DNA from: Flaviaestuariibacter sp.
Lineage (GTDB): Bacteria; Bacteroidota; Bacteroidia; Chitinophagales; Chitinophagaceae
Length of the DNA stretch: 36,897 nt
Reading direction: 5' to 3'
Assembly: GCA_025963645.1 (NCBI GenBank)
Contig: JAOQAI010000012.1
Span: 1 to 36,897 of the forward strand
The notes beneath the pieces were generated by a model. That model saw only the letters and a list, made by a program, of their open reading frames with translations. It did no database searches and was not told the origin of the DNA. The translations under genes and the position numbers were made by a program. Every line of letters begins with the position of its first letter. Within the stretch, counting starts at the first letter, position 1. This document shows, piece after piece, positions 1-7,728 of this stretch.

Positions 1-68
1 AACAGAGAAGTTAAGCCCGCCATGGCCAATGGTACTGCACCACAATGCGGGAGAGTAGGTAACTGCCA
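1..68 (+). rRNA. rrf: 5S ribosomal RNA, 3' part
   Basis: The first bases carry the conserved 5S core 'agaagttaagcccgcc' followed by 'atggtactgc' and 'gggagagtaggt', which are the loop B-C, loop E and helix IV/V parts of bacterial 5S rRNA. About 45 bases at the 5' end are cut off by the window edge. The 3' end is placed by eye and could be a few bases off. A strong terminator follows at once, so this is the end of an rRNA operon running rightward. Confidence 0.93.
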
Positions 69-77
69 TATCTATTA

Positions 78-111
78 AAACAGCCTGTTAGTGATCACTA
101 ACAGGCTGTTT
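78..111 (+). terminator. rRNA operon terminator
   Basis: A perfect 34-base palindrome centred on TGATCA (arms begin AAACAGCCTG) starts ten bases after the 5S rRNA and is followed by a T-rich run. It is placed and shaped as the intrinsic terminator of the rRNA operon. Confidence 0.85.
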
Positions 112-120
112 GCATTTTAT

Positions 121-152
121 AGCCCCGCAGCGGAAACGTGAAGGGGCTTTTT
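121..152 (+). terminator. second terminator-like hairpin after 5S
   Basis: AGCCCC at 121-126 pairs with GGGGCT at 143-148 and is followed by TTTT. It looks like a backup intrinsic terminator behind the rRNA operon. The rest of the gap up to 237 shows nothing recognisable. Confidence 0.6.
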
Positions 153-237
153 CCGTTGGAAGAGTGGGAATTAAGTATCACCAATGTAATCGTAAACCAG
201 ATTTGTTGTCCTTGTGAATAGAAAAGGATGGACCCTA

Positions 238-265
238 AAAAAGCCCTGCAAATGCAGGGCTTTTT
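238..265 (-). terminator. terminator of clpX unit (bidirectional shape)
   Basis: Arms at 238-250 and 253-265 pair perfectly over 13 bases (AAAAAGCCCTGCA). The A-run on the plus strand gives a U-run on leftward transcripts, so it ends the clpX/small-protein unit. It could also stop rightward read-through. Confidence 0.8.
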
Positions 266-283
266 ATTAAATTTTGACCTGGC

Positions 284-475
284 TTACTTTCCTCCAAAAA
301 TATTATTTACCGCTCCACCTAACATTGGATATTTATCAACCACAAAGTTCTTAATCGTATGCAAGACCTTTTGTGCTTGCTCGTCTGACAAGCCTGCCTC
401 CAATTTCAACTTTTCAACAAGCTCGCCTACTTGTCCTTGCATGTCTCCACTTCCACCTAACATATTTCCAAACAT
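284..475 (-). CDS. small conserved protein of unknown function
   Basis: A 63-residue protein starting MFGNMLGG and ending in a Gly-rich NNIFGGK. It has glycine-rich ends around a predicted helical core with SDEQAQKVL near residue 30. I cannot assign a function. It begins 18 bases after the clpX stop on the same strand and is followed by a good terminator, so it is very likely the last gene of a clpX transcript. The composition resembles small Bacteroidetes proteins with Gly-rich ends around an amphipathic helix, but that is only a resemblance. The distinct protein-like composition and operon position argue that it is real rather than a chance ORF. Confidence 0.7.
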   Translation of the reverse strand: MFGNMLGGSGDMQGQVGELVEKLKLEAGLSDEQAQKVLHTIKNFVVDKYPMLGGAVNNIFGGK

Positions 476-493
476 AATTCTGATTTATAATGA

Positions 494-1732
494 TTACGCT
501 ACTTTTAAAAGACTTAGTTTACTCTTATCGAATTTGCGACGGGCATACTCAATGTCCATTGTAAAATACTTCTCATGCGAAGAGGGCATTTCAAACATAG
601 CATCCGTTAAAATGCTTTCGCAAATGCTGCGTAAGCCCCGTGCGCCTAACTTGTATTCCATGGCTTTCTCCACCATAAAATCCAATACCTCCGTTTCAAT
701 AGCCAGCTTGATCCCTTCTAACTCGAATAGACGGATATACTGTTTTATAAGAGCATTCTTAGGCTCAACCAAGATGGCCCTTAGTGTTTTTGCATCCAGC
801 GGATCCAAATGAGTCACTACCGGCAAGCGTCCAAGCAATTCCGGAATTAATCCAAAAGATTTAAGGTCTTGTGCATTTACATAACGCAACAGGTTCTTCT
901 TCATATCCTCCTGCAAATCCTTATCTACATTGAAACCAATAGTATTGGTTTGTACACGACGGCCGATAATTTTATCAATGCCATCAAAAGCGCCACCACA
1001 GATAAACAGAATATTTTGTGTGTTGATCTTGATCAACTTTTGCTCCGGGTGCTTGCGTCCGCCCTGGGGTGGAACTAATACATCTGTGCCTTCTAATAGT
1101 TTCAGCATACCTTGCTGTACACCTTCTCCGCTTACATCGCGGGTAATGGATGGATTATCACCTTTGCGGGCGATCTTATCAATTTCATCAATATAAACAA
1201 TGCCTCTTTCAGCAGCGGATACATCATAGTTACAAACCTGCAGCAAACGGGTAAGAATGCTTTCTACATCCTCTCCTACATAGCCCGCTTCTGTAAATAC
1301 GGTGGCATCAACAATAGCAAAAGGAACGTTGAGTAATTTAGCAATCGTTTTCGCCAGCAAGGTTTTACCGGTACCGGTTTCGCCCACCATCACAATATTG
1401 CTCTTCTCAATTTCGATCTCTGTAGCGTCGGTCTTGTATTGGAGGCGCTTGTAGTGATTGTATACGGCTACTGAGAGTACTTTCTTCGCTTCGTCTTGGC
1501 CAATGATGTATTCGTCCAGGAACTTTTTCATCTCCATCGGCTTCTTCACGGTAAGCTTGAAGGCAGCGGAGTTAGAAGTTTTGTCTTCCCGCACGGTTAA
1601 TTCCTGGTCAATGATCTCACGGGCATGCTCAACGCAGTTTTCGCAAATATGCCCTTCCTGTCCCGCAATGAGGATTTTCACCTCATCACGACTACGACCA
1701 CAGAACGAACAGTGTAATATGTTTTTAGCCAT
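494..1732 (-). CDS. clpX: ATP-dependent Clp protease ATP-binding subunit ClpX
   Basis: AAA+ unfoldase that recognises tagged or misfolded proteins, unfolds them with ATP and feeds them into the ClpP chamber in the cytoplasm. The 412-residue length is normal for ClpX. The N-terminal zinc-binding domain has four cysteines (residues 8, 11, 30, 33). Walker A is GETGTGKT near residue 117, Walker B is VYIDEID near 180, and the sensor-2 region LGARGLRS lies near 357. The pore-loop GYVGEDVE motif near 150 is intact. The start [12 protein letters not shown] directly precedes the zinc finger, so it is secure. It lies downstream of clpP2, clpP1 and tig on the same strand, but 350 bp away and with its own promoter. 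Confidence 0.98.
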   Translation of the reverse strand: MAKNILHCSFCGRSRDEVKILIAGQEGHICENCVEHAREIIDQELTVREDKTSNSAAFKLTVKKPMEMKKFLDEYIIGQDEAKKVLSVAVYNHYKRLQYKTDATEIEIEKSNIVMVGETGTGKTLLAKTIAKLLNVPFAIVDATVFTEAGYVGEDVESILTRLLQVCNYDVSAAERGIVYIDEIDKIARKGDNPSITRDVSGEGVQQGMLKLLEGTDVLVPPQGGRKHPEQKLIKINTQNILFICGGAFDGIDKIIGRRVQTNTIGFNVDKDLQEDMKKNLLRYVNAQDLKSFGLIPELLGRLPVVTHLDPLDAKTLRAILVEPKNALIKQYIRLFELEGIKLAIETEVLDFMVEKAMEYKLGARGLRSICESILTDAMFEMPSSHEKYFTMDIEYARRKFDKSKLSLLKVA

Positions 1733-1789
1733 TTAGTTGATTCTAGTAAGTAAGTGTCCTGAAATGCGGTTTTAGCTGCATACAGTCTG

Positions 1790-1814
1790 CAAAGTTAGAA
1801 AATTAGCGGCGCAA
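1790..1814 (-). promoter_or_regulatory. clpX promoter
   Basis: On the minus strand, TAACTTTG (1790-1797) is an exact match to the Bacteroidetes -7 consensus TAnnTTTG, and a TTG -33 element is at 1812-1814. It sits about 55 bases upstream of the clpX ATG, giving clpX a transcript separate from the clpP genes. Confidence 0.6.
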
Positions 1815-1884
1815 CTGATGGCTTTTATTTACTATCCGAACCATGATTTGGGTAGATTTTAAGGATTGGTTAGAAAGGTGGTTT

Positions 1885-1996
1885 CGTCATGGCGAGGAAC
1901 GAAGCCATTACATGCAGCGGTAGAAAATTCTTGACGGTTATTTCGACGTAGCAGCTTAGTATGCACGAGTTTGCTTCGCGAGGCGCTCGCAATGAC
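1885..1996. repeat. dispersed GTCAT-GCGAG type palindromic repeat
   Basis: The left end reads cgtcatggcgaggaacgaag and the right end gaggcgctcgcaatgac, forming an imperfect inverted repeat around about 65 bases. Repeats of this kind (GTCATTGCGAG with GAAGC words) are widespread between genes in many bacterial genomes, including Bacteroidetes. The 350-bp gap 1733-2082 therefore holds the clpX promoter, this repeat and a hairpin at 2007-2035, with no supported gene. Confidence 0.55.
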
Positions 1997-2006
1997 TATA
2001 ACGGCA

Positions 2007-2040
2007 GAAAGCCTCCGACAACATCGGAGGCTTTCTTATT
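2007..2040. terminator. strong hairpin after clpP2
   Basis: Arms 2007-2018 and 2024-2035 pair perfectly (12 bp, GAAAGCCTCCGA) around a 5-base loop. It lies about 50 bases after the clpP2 stop. The T-rich tail is on the plus-strand side, so termination of the leftward clpP transcript would depend mainly on the stem. Direction is therefore uncertain. Confidence 0.6.
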
Positions 2041-2082
2041 TTCTGGTGAATCTATTAATCCACCAAATCGTAGTTCAGATGA

Positions 2083-2745
2083 TTAGACTAATTTATCCAA
2101 GATCTTATCTACAATACCATATTCAATGCTTTTTTCCGCATCCATCCAGTAATCACGCTCAAAATCTTTGCGGATGCGCTCAATAGTTTGTCCTGTATTT
2201 TCAGCCAGGATCTTAGCGCCCATTTCTTTGGTTCGCAAAATTTGTTCGGCATGAATCTCCATATCAGCACTCACGCCTTGAATATGACCGCCTAATGAGG
2301 GCTGGTGAATCATTACTTCTCCATTGGGGAAGATGTAGCGCTTACCTTTTTCGCCGGCACTTAAAAGGATGGAGCCCATAGACGCCGCCAATCCCATGCA
2401 AATGGTGCTAACAGGCGATTTGATCAACTTCATCATATCATAAATGACCATGCCGCTGGTTACGGAACCACCTGGACTGCTGATGTAAAATTTAATTTCC
2501 TTACCTGGGGCATCGGCTTCTAAAAGCAGCAACTTTGTTACTACATCTTTAGCCGATTTGTCATCTACAACTCCCCAGAGGTAAATGCTCCTGGTTTCAT
2601 AAAAGTATTGCTCCAGTTTTTTATAAAGCATACGGGTATCCATCTCAGCACGCTCTTCTTTTTCTTCCTCTTCCTGTGGCTCCTCTGGATTGGGTTGAGG
2701 AGACATAATGTGAAAACGGTTGTGCAACATATCTTGTAGGCTCAT
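2083..2745 (-). CDS. clpP: ATP-dependent Clp protease proteolytic subunit (second copy)
   Basis: Serine protease subunit that forms a tetradecameric barrel and degrades substrates unfolded by ClpX. The protein has 220 residues. The catalytic triad is visible: Ser in GLAASMGS, His in MIHQPS, and Asp in the ERDYWMDAEKS segment. The N-terminus has a highly acidic stretch (PEEPQEEEEKEERAE, residues 20-34) that is absent from the neighbouring copy and from classical ClpP, and is probably a propeptide or extension. It starts 21 bases after the stop of the upstream clpP, so both copies are in one operon. Both being catalytically complete suggests a mixed or paired ClpP particle, which is inference. 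Confidence 0.95.
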   Translation of the reverse strand: MSLQDMLHNRFHIMSPQPNPEEPQEEEEKEERAEMDTRMLYKKLEQYFYETRSIYLWGVVDDKSAKDVVTKLLLLEADAPGKEIKFYISSPGGSVTSGMVIYDMMKLIKSPVSTICMGLAASMGSILLSAGEKGKRYIFPNGEVMIHQPSLGGHIQGVSADMEIHAEQILRTKEMGAKILAENTGQTIERIRKDFERDYWMDAEKSIEYGIVDKILDKLV

Positions 2746-2766
2746 CTTCGTAATCTTTTGGTTTCG

Positions 2767-3471
2767 TTATTTTTTGTTTGCCAGTTTTTGTTCTTTTTTC
2801 GGATTCATCAGCAAGACTTCATCTACAAGGCCATATTCTTTGGCTTCAGCAGCTGTCATCCAATGGTCCCGGGTTAAGTCGTCCTCAATCTTATCAGGAT
2901 TTTGCCCGGAGTGGTGGCTATAGATATCGTACAACTCTTTCTTCAGCTTTTTAATTTCCCGCACCGTGATCTCGATGTCGGTTGCTTGTCCGCCGATAGC
3001 GCCGGAGGGTTGGTGCAACATGACACGGCTATGTTTAAGCGCCGCTCTTTTGCCAGTGGCGCCGGCAGTCAACAGCACACTACCCATAGAAGCGGCTATG
3101 CCAATGCAAATGGTAGCTATGTCCGGAGATACATATTGCATTGTGTCATAAACACCTAAACCCGCATACACACTACCACCCGGAGAATTGATATACATAT
3201 TGATATCGCGGGTGCGATCTGTAGAATCCAAGAATAATAATTGCGCTGTTACAATATTCGCCACTTCATCATTGATTGGATAACCCAGAAAAATAATTCG
3301 ATCCATCATTAACCGGCTATAAACATCCATCACGGCTATATTCATTGGCCGCTCCTCGATCACGTTAGCCGTAAGAGCTGTGACCTGGTGCTTCGTATAA
3401 CTATCTAATGTATTACTGGAAATGCCACGGTGCTTGACCGCGTACTTCTCAAATTCAGAGGAAAAACTCAT
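2767..3471 (-). CDS. clpP: ATP-dependent Clp protease proteolytic subunit (first copy)
   Basis: A 234-residue ClpP peptidase. Triad motifs are intact: Ser in GIAASMGS, His in MLHQPSG, Asp in TRDHWMTAAEA. About 25 residues precede the usual ClpP core, consistent with an N-terminal propeptide, and the C-terminal tail is Lys-rich (NPKKEQKLANKK). It lies directly upstream of the second clpP and downstream of trigger factor, in the common order tig-clpP-clpX expanded by a duplicated clpP. The sequences of the two copies differ clearly outside the active-site motifs, so the duplication is old. Confidence 0.96.
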   Translation of the reverse strand: MSFSSEFEKYAVKHRGISSNTLDSYTKHQVTALTANVIEERPMNIAVMDVYSRLMMDRIIFLGYPINDEVANIVTAQLLFLDSTDRTRDINMYINSPGGSVYAGLGVYDTMQYVSPDIATICIGIAASMGSVLLTAGATGKRAALKHSRVMLHQPSGAIGGQATDIEITVREIKKLKKELYDIYSHHSGQNPDKIEDDLTRDHWMTAAEAKEYGLVDEVLLMNPKKEQKLANKK

Positions 3472-3562
3472 ATCGTCTATAGATTAATTGTGGCAATTTA
3501 ATAGATAACCGGGTTGCAAATACCATGCTTAGTGAAAAAAGAGACAAAAGGGCAGGAGGAGG

Positions 3563-3660
3563 AATGAAAAATGTAAAATGGAGAATGTAAAATGTAAAAC
3601 GGGTCGCCTTGTGAGCGACCCGTTTTACATTTTACGGTTTTATATTCTGCATTCTACATT
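3563..3660. repeat. AAATGTA-word repeat with a 19-bp hairpin (tig terminator)
   Basis: The tig-clpP1 gap is filled with repeated words of the form AAATGTAAAATG in both orientations. In its centre, arms 3589-3607 and 3615-3633 pair perfectly over 19 bases (GC-rich inner part GGGTCGC) around a 7-base loop. As the first structure after the tig stop it probably also works as a transcription terminator. Similar words recur at 5270-5300 and 16131-16158. Confidence 0.75.
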
Positions 3661-5028
3661 TTAATGTTCGTGCTGGTGCTCCTGGTTCATCTTGATGAAC
3701 TCTTCTTTTGAGATAGACGTTTCGGTAGCAGCCACTTGCGATTCAGCCCAATCCATCAACTTCTGCGAATAGATTTTTTGAGACGCATCGTCAATGTATT
3801 TGCGATCCTTCATCATACGGTCAATATAGTCACGCACCCAATCCTGCTCTTCATCCGAAGAACCCATGCCCATATAACCAAGGAGTTGGTCCTTAGCAAA
3901 TTGGCGCAGGTCTTCCTGGCTTACCTGAACACCACCATCCTGTGCCATTTTATCAGTGATCAGATTCCATTTTAATTGGTTAAGGAAAGTTGGAAACTCC
4001 TGCTCTATTTGCTCGTCTGACTTTGTTTTTCCTTCCTCACCCTGCGTTTTCACCCAGCGTTTCAGGAAATCCTGCGGCAGGTCAATATGGGTGCCATTGA
4101 GCAATACATGATAAAGTTGGTGCTGCAATTGGTTTTTGCTTTCCGCTTCCCACTGCTTTTCCAATTCCGATTTTATTTTAGAGCGGAAATCTTCTTCTGT
4201 CTTGATCTCGCCATTCGGAAACAGTTGCGTGAAGAATTCTTCATTCAGTTCCCGCTTTTCTACCAAACCAACCTTAGTGATCTGTAATTTAAAATGACGT
4301 CCGGTGCCGCTGTCAATGCCCAGGTCCTGGAGAATCCATTGTGCTTCCTGTCCTTCAAAAGCTTCGTCAAAAGCGGTTTGAATTTCATCACCGGTCTTTT
4401 TGCCAATTAGTGATGGGCGCAGGCTTTCGCGGAAATATTTAACCAGAACAGAATTGTCTTTACGAATGCCGCCTTCGATCCCGTTGCCTGCCGCATCTGT
4501 TTCGATAAAAGTAATGTTCAGTACATTCTCATCATCCGATACTGCTTCCGGCTCCGTCATATTGCCATAACGGCTGCGCAAACGTTCCACCTCTTCTTCC
4601 ACCAAATCCGGTGTGATGTCCACTTTGTAGCGCTTCAAAGCCTGGGTGCTTAGGTTAGGCAGTTGAAAGTCAGGACGCAGACCCATCTCGAACGAGAACT
4701 CATAATCCGTCGGCTGGTTCATATCCAGCTTTGCCAGGTCAAAGTCTAATGGCAGTGGCTGACCGATAATATCTGCTTTTTCGGTTTGCAGATAATTATT
4801 GACTTCCTGGTCAACCCGCTTTAATACTTCATCCGTAAAAAGAGAAGAACCATACATCTTTTTAATTAAGCCCGTTGGCACCATGCCTTTACGGAAGCCC
4901 GGGATATTCGCTTTCTTGCTGTATTCCTTTAACGCTTTTTCAAAAGAGGGCAGGTAATCTCCCTTTTGGATGGTGACCTGTAGCTTTTTGTGTAAAGGGG
5001 CTACTTCGTGCTGTGTAACTGTTGCCAT
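3661..5028 (-). CDS. tig: trigger factor, ribosome-associated chaperone and PPIase
   Basis: Binds at the ribosome exit tunnel and shields nascent chains. The protein has 455 residues, close to the usual 430-450. The N-terminal ribosome-binding domain contains the signature region IPGFRKGMVP (residues about 42-51), matching the GFRxGxxP loop. A divergent FKBP-like middle segment (about 150-255) and a long helical C-terminal chaperone domain follow. The last residues are His-rich (HQHEH), which is unusual but common as a tail. Bacteroidetes trigger factors are divergent in the PPIase part, and peptidyl-prolyl activity is not assured from sequence. The gene heads the tig-clpP1-clpP2 group, which supports the assignment. 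Confidence 0.95.
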   Translation of the reverse strand: MATVTQHEVAPLHKKLQVTIQKGDYLPSFEKALKEYSKKANIPGFRKGMVPTGLIKKMYGSSLFTDEVLKRVDQEVNNYLQTEKADIIGQPLPLDFDLAKLDMNQPTDYEFSFEMGLRPDFQLPNLSTQALKRYKVDITPDLVEEEVERLRSRYGNMTEPEAVSDDENVLNITFIETDAAGNGIEGGIRKDNSVLVKYFRESLRPSLIGKKTGDEIQTAFDEAFEGQEAQWILQDLGIDSGTGRHFKLQITKVGLVEKRELNEEFFTQLFPNGEIKTEEDFRSKIKSELEKQWEAESKNQLQHQLYHVLLNGTHIDLPQDFLKRWVKTQGEEGKTKSDEQIEQEFPTFLNQLKWNLITDKMAQDGGVQVSQEDLRQFAKDQLLGYMGMGSSDEEQDWVRDYIDRMMKDRKYIDDASQKIYSQKLMDWAESQVAATETSISKEEFIKMNQEHQHEH

Positions 5029-5070
5029 TTTTTAAATTGGAATGTTTTTAATAACGAACCTATGAATAAC

Positions 5071-5144
5071 GAACAAGGAACAAGGAATAACGAATTTCGA
5101 AGGACTGATACCATTCATTATTCGAAGTTCCTTGTTCCTTGTTC
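5071..5144. repeat. GAACAAG-word inverted repeat
   Basis: Arms 5071-5087 and 5128-5144 are perfect 17-base inverted copies built from the tandem word GAACAAG. Inner flanks (AACGAATTTCGAA and TTATTCGAAG) also pair partly. It lies between the tig start and tRNA-Leu, so it falls in the tig leader or promoter region. The word is unrelated to the AAATGTA family but the organisation is the same. Confidence 0.8.
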
Positions 5145-5157
5145 TATTGTTCTTCTG

Positions 5158-5239
5158 TGCGGGTGGAGGGACTCGAACCCCCATGCCTCGCGGCGCCAGA
5201 TCCTAAGTCTGGTACGTCTACCAATTTCGCCACACCCGC
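5158..5239 (-). tRNA. tRNA-Leu (anticodon UAG)
   Basis: The minus strand folds as a class II tRNA: acceptor stem GCGGGTG pairs with CACCCGC, the anticodon stem CCAGA/TCTGG encloses loop CTTAGGA with anticodon TAG (plus-strand bases 5203-5205), a long variable arm follows, and the T loop is GGTTCGAGTCC. The discriminator base is A at 5158 and CCA is not encoded. Class II shape and anticodon both give leucine, reading CUA/CUG codons. Confidence 0.96.
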
Positions 5240-5403
5240 TTTGGGGTGGCAAATGTAGGGGATTTAGAAATTAAAATGTAAAAGTCAAAAGTTAAAAGCA
5301 TTCACTGGTTATGAGTTCACCGGTTCGTTAGTGGTCAATGCCATCTAACTTCTCTTCTAACCTTACAAATTCTTTTAACCTGAACCTTCTTAAATTCGCT
5401 TCG

Positions 5404-7638
5404 ATGGAAACTGTAGCGCAGGCACCGAAGTATAATCTGAATGACGAGCAGGAAAAGAAGCTGATCCTACGCGAATACCGGGCTTTACTAAAAGGGCTGA
5501 AATCCCGTATTAAACCAGGTGACCGGAAGATCATACGGCAGGCTTTTGAGATGTCGGCAGAAGCCCATAAAAGTATGCGGCGCAAGAGCGGCGAGCCTTA
5601 TATTCTACATCCCTTAGCTGTTGCCCGTATCTGCGTGGAAGAAATTGGTTTGGGTGTGCGCTCCAGCATTTGCGCCCTGCTGCATGATACGGTAGAAGAC
5701 ACCGATATAACGCTGGAAGATGTGCAACGGGAGTTTGGAAACGAGATCGCTAAAATTGTTGACGGGCTCACCAAGATATCCACCGTTGTGGATGTGAACG
5801 CTTCGCAACAGGCGGAGAATTTTCGGAAGATATTATTGACGCTGACCGATGATCCACGGGTGATCATTATCAAGCTGGCCGACCGGCTGCATAATATGCG
5901 GACGATGGACAGCATGAAGAGTGATAAGCAGTTGAAGATCTCTTCTGAAACGGTTTATGTGTATGCACCGCTGGCGCACCGTATGGGTCTGTATAATATC
6001 AAGACCGAAATGGAAGACCTGGCAATGAAATACCTGGAGCCGGAAACCTATAAGGATATTGCACGAAAGCTGGCAGAAACGAAGAAAGAGCGCTCCCGTT
6101 TCATCAATGAATTCATCAAGCCGTTAAAAGATAAGTTGGATACCGGCGACTTTGATTTCGAGATCTATGGCCGCCCAAAAAGCATTCATTCCATCTGGAA
6201 TAAGATCAAGAAAAAGGGAGTTGCCTTCGAAGAGGTGTATGACCTTTTTGCTATCCGTATCATCCTCAATTCATTGCCCGAAAAAGAAAAAGAAGATTGC
6301 TGGAAGGTGTACTCGATGATCACCGATGAATACTCACCATCGCCCGAACGGTTGCGGGATTGGCTTAGCAACCCGAAAAGCAATGGGTATGAAGCGCTGC
6401 ATACAACCGTAATGGGGCCTTCGGGTAAATGGGTGGAAGTGCAGATCCGCACCAAGCGCATGAATGAGATTGCCGAAAAAGGCCTGGCGGCACACTGGAA
6501 ATATAAAGAAGGCGGAGGCGATGAAAGCCGCTTCGATAAATGGTTTGGGCAGATCCGGGAAGTGCTCACCAGTCATGATACAGACTCCGTGGATTTTCTG
6601 CAGGACTTTAAAATGAGTTTCCTTGCGGAGGAGATCTATATCTATACACCGAAGGGCGATGTGAAGATGTTGCCGGTAGGAGCCACAGCGCTCGACTTTG
6701 CTTTCTCGGTGCATAGCGAGGTGGGCAGCAAATGTATTGGCGCAAAGGTCAATCATAAACTGGTGCCCATTAGCCATAAGCTCCGTAGCGGCGACCAGGT
6801 GGAGATCATCACTTCCAATAAGCAAAAGGCATCGGAAGACTGGCTGAATTTCGTGGTAACTGCCAAGGCAAGGACGAAGATCAAGGATGCCTTAAAGGAA
6901 GAAAAGCGCACCATTGCTGAAGAAGGGAGATATACATTGCAACGAAAGCTGGAAGGTTTGGGCGTTGCCATGAATCATCACAATATTGACGAGATCGTAA
7001 ACTTTTATAAGCTCGCATCTCCACTTGAGCTTTACTACCAGGTTTCCATAAAGAATATTGATCTTAAAGAACTAAAAGAATTTAAGGTAACAGGTGATCG
7101 GTTGGATGCGCCGAAACCGGTGCGGGTCACGGAGATAAAGCCGGAGTATATTCCCGGCGGTCCTCCAAAAAAGGATGCGGAACTGATCATTTTCGGGGAA
7201 AGCAGCGATAAGATCGTGTATAACCTGGCTGCGTGTTGTAAGCCAATTCCCGGCGATGATGTGTTTGGGTTTGTAACTACCGGAAAAGGACTGACCATTC
7301 ATCGTACGAACTGCCCGAATGCCGCTAAACTGATGGCCAATTATGGCCACCGCGTCGTAAAGACCAAATGGGCGAAGAACAAGGAGATATCCTTTCTTAC
7401 CGGTTTGAAGATCATCGGGATGGATGATGTAGGGATCGTTAATAAGATCACGAACCTCATTTCCGGTGAACTCCGGATTAATATTTCCGCAATTACCATC
7501 GAAGCTAAAGAAGGTGTTTTTGAAGGAACGATCAAGCTTTTTGTGCATGACAAAGAAGAGCTGGAGCAATTGGTGGAAGACCTGAAAAACCTAAATGGCA
7601 TTCACTCCGTAGACCGCTTTGATGCGGAAAGCAGTTAG
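5404..7638 (+). CDS. rel: bifunctional (p)ppGpp synthetase/hydrolase Rel
   Basis: Makes and hydrolyses the stringent-response alarmone (p)ppGpp. From the ATG at 5404 the protein has 744 residues; an ORF start at 5338 would add 22 low-complexity Asn/Ser/Leu residues that do not look like the family. Order: HD hydrolase domain with the intact HDTVEDT motif (about 85-91), RelA/SpoT synthetase domain (about 225-340) including GRPKSIHSIWNKI and the NGYEALHTTV segment, TGS domain (about 400-465), the helical and Cys-containing region with AACCKPIPGD, and a C-terminal ACT domain. Having the HD motif and the synthetase core marks it as a bifunctional long RSH. It is the only RSH in the window. It is monocistronic as far as can be seen. 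Confidence 0.96.
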   Translation: METVAQAPKYNLNDEQEKKLILREYRALLKGLKSRIKPGDRKIIRQAFEMSAEAHKSMRRKSGEPYILHPLAVARICVEEIGLGVRSSICALLHDTVEDTDITLEDVQREFGNEIAKIVDGLTKISTVVDVNASQQAENFRKILLTLTDDPRVIIIKLADRLHNMRTMDSMKSDKQLKISSETVYVYAPLAHRMGLYNIKTEMEDLAMKYLEPETYKDIARKLAETKKERSRFINEFIKPLKDKLDTGDFDFEIYGRPKSIHSIWNKIKKKGVAFEEVYDLFAIRIILNSLPEKEKEDCWKVYSMITDEYSPSPERLRDWLSNPKSNGYEALHTTVMGPSGKWVEVQIRTKRMNEIAEKGLAAHWKYKEGGGDESRFDKWFGQIREVLTSHDTDSVDFLQDFKMSFLAEEIYIYTPKGDVKMLPVGATALDFAFSVHSEVGSKCIGAKVNHKLVPISHKLRSGDQVEIITSNKQKASEDWLNFVVTAKARTKIKDALKEEKRTIAEEGRYTLQRKLEGLGVAMNHHNIDEIVNFYKLASPLELYYQVSIKNIDLKELKEFKVTGDRLDAPKPVRVTEIKPEYIPGGPPKKDAELIIFGESSDKIVYNLAACCKPIPGDDVFGFVTTGKGLTIHRTNCPNAAKLMANYGHRVVKTKWAKNKEISFLTGLKIIGMDDVGIVNKITNLISGELRINISAITIEAKEGVFEGTIKLFVHDKEELEQLVEDLKNLNGIHSVDRFDAESS

Positions 7639-7728
7639 TTGGCCGAAGAAGGGTAAGCAGCCAGCTATTAAATTTTTCCTTGCTACAAAAGATCGGTAAA
7701 TTGGAGGCATTAATCTCCAAACTGGCTC

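Noticed and set aside
228..812. 194-codon open frame on the plus strand
   Set aside because: It runs antisense to clpX and the small downstream gene, starts inside a terminator and has no protein-like conservation signal; a shadow frame.
3563..3660. AAATGTA words as a possible CRISPR-like array
   Set aside because: The units are 7 bases, irregular and without unique spacers, and no cas genes are near.
5158..5239. tRNA-Leu as the attachment site of the island
   Set aside because: The accessory module is 29 kb away and comM, not the tRNA, is the disrupted gene. No partial tRNA copy was seen near 34.4 kb.
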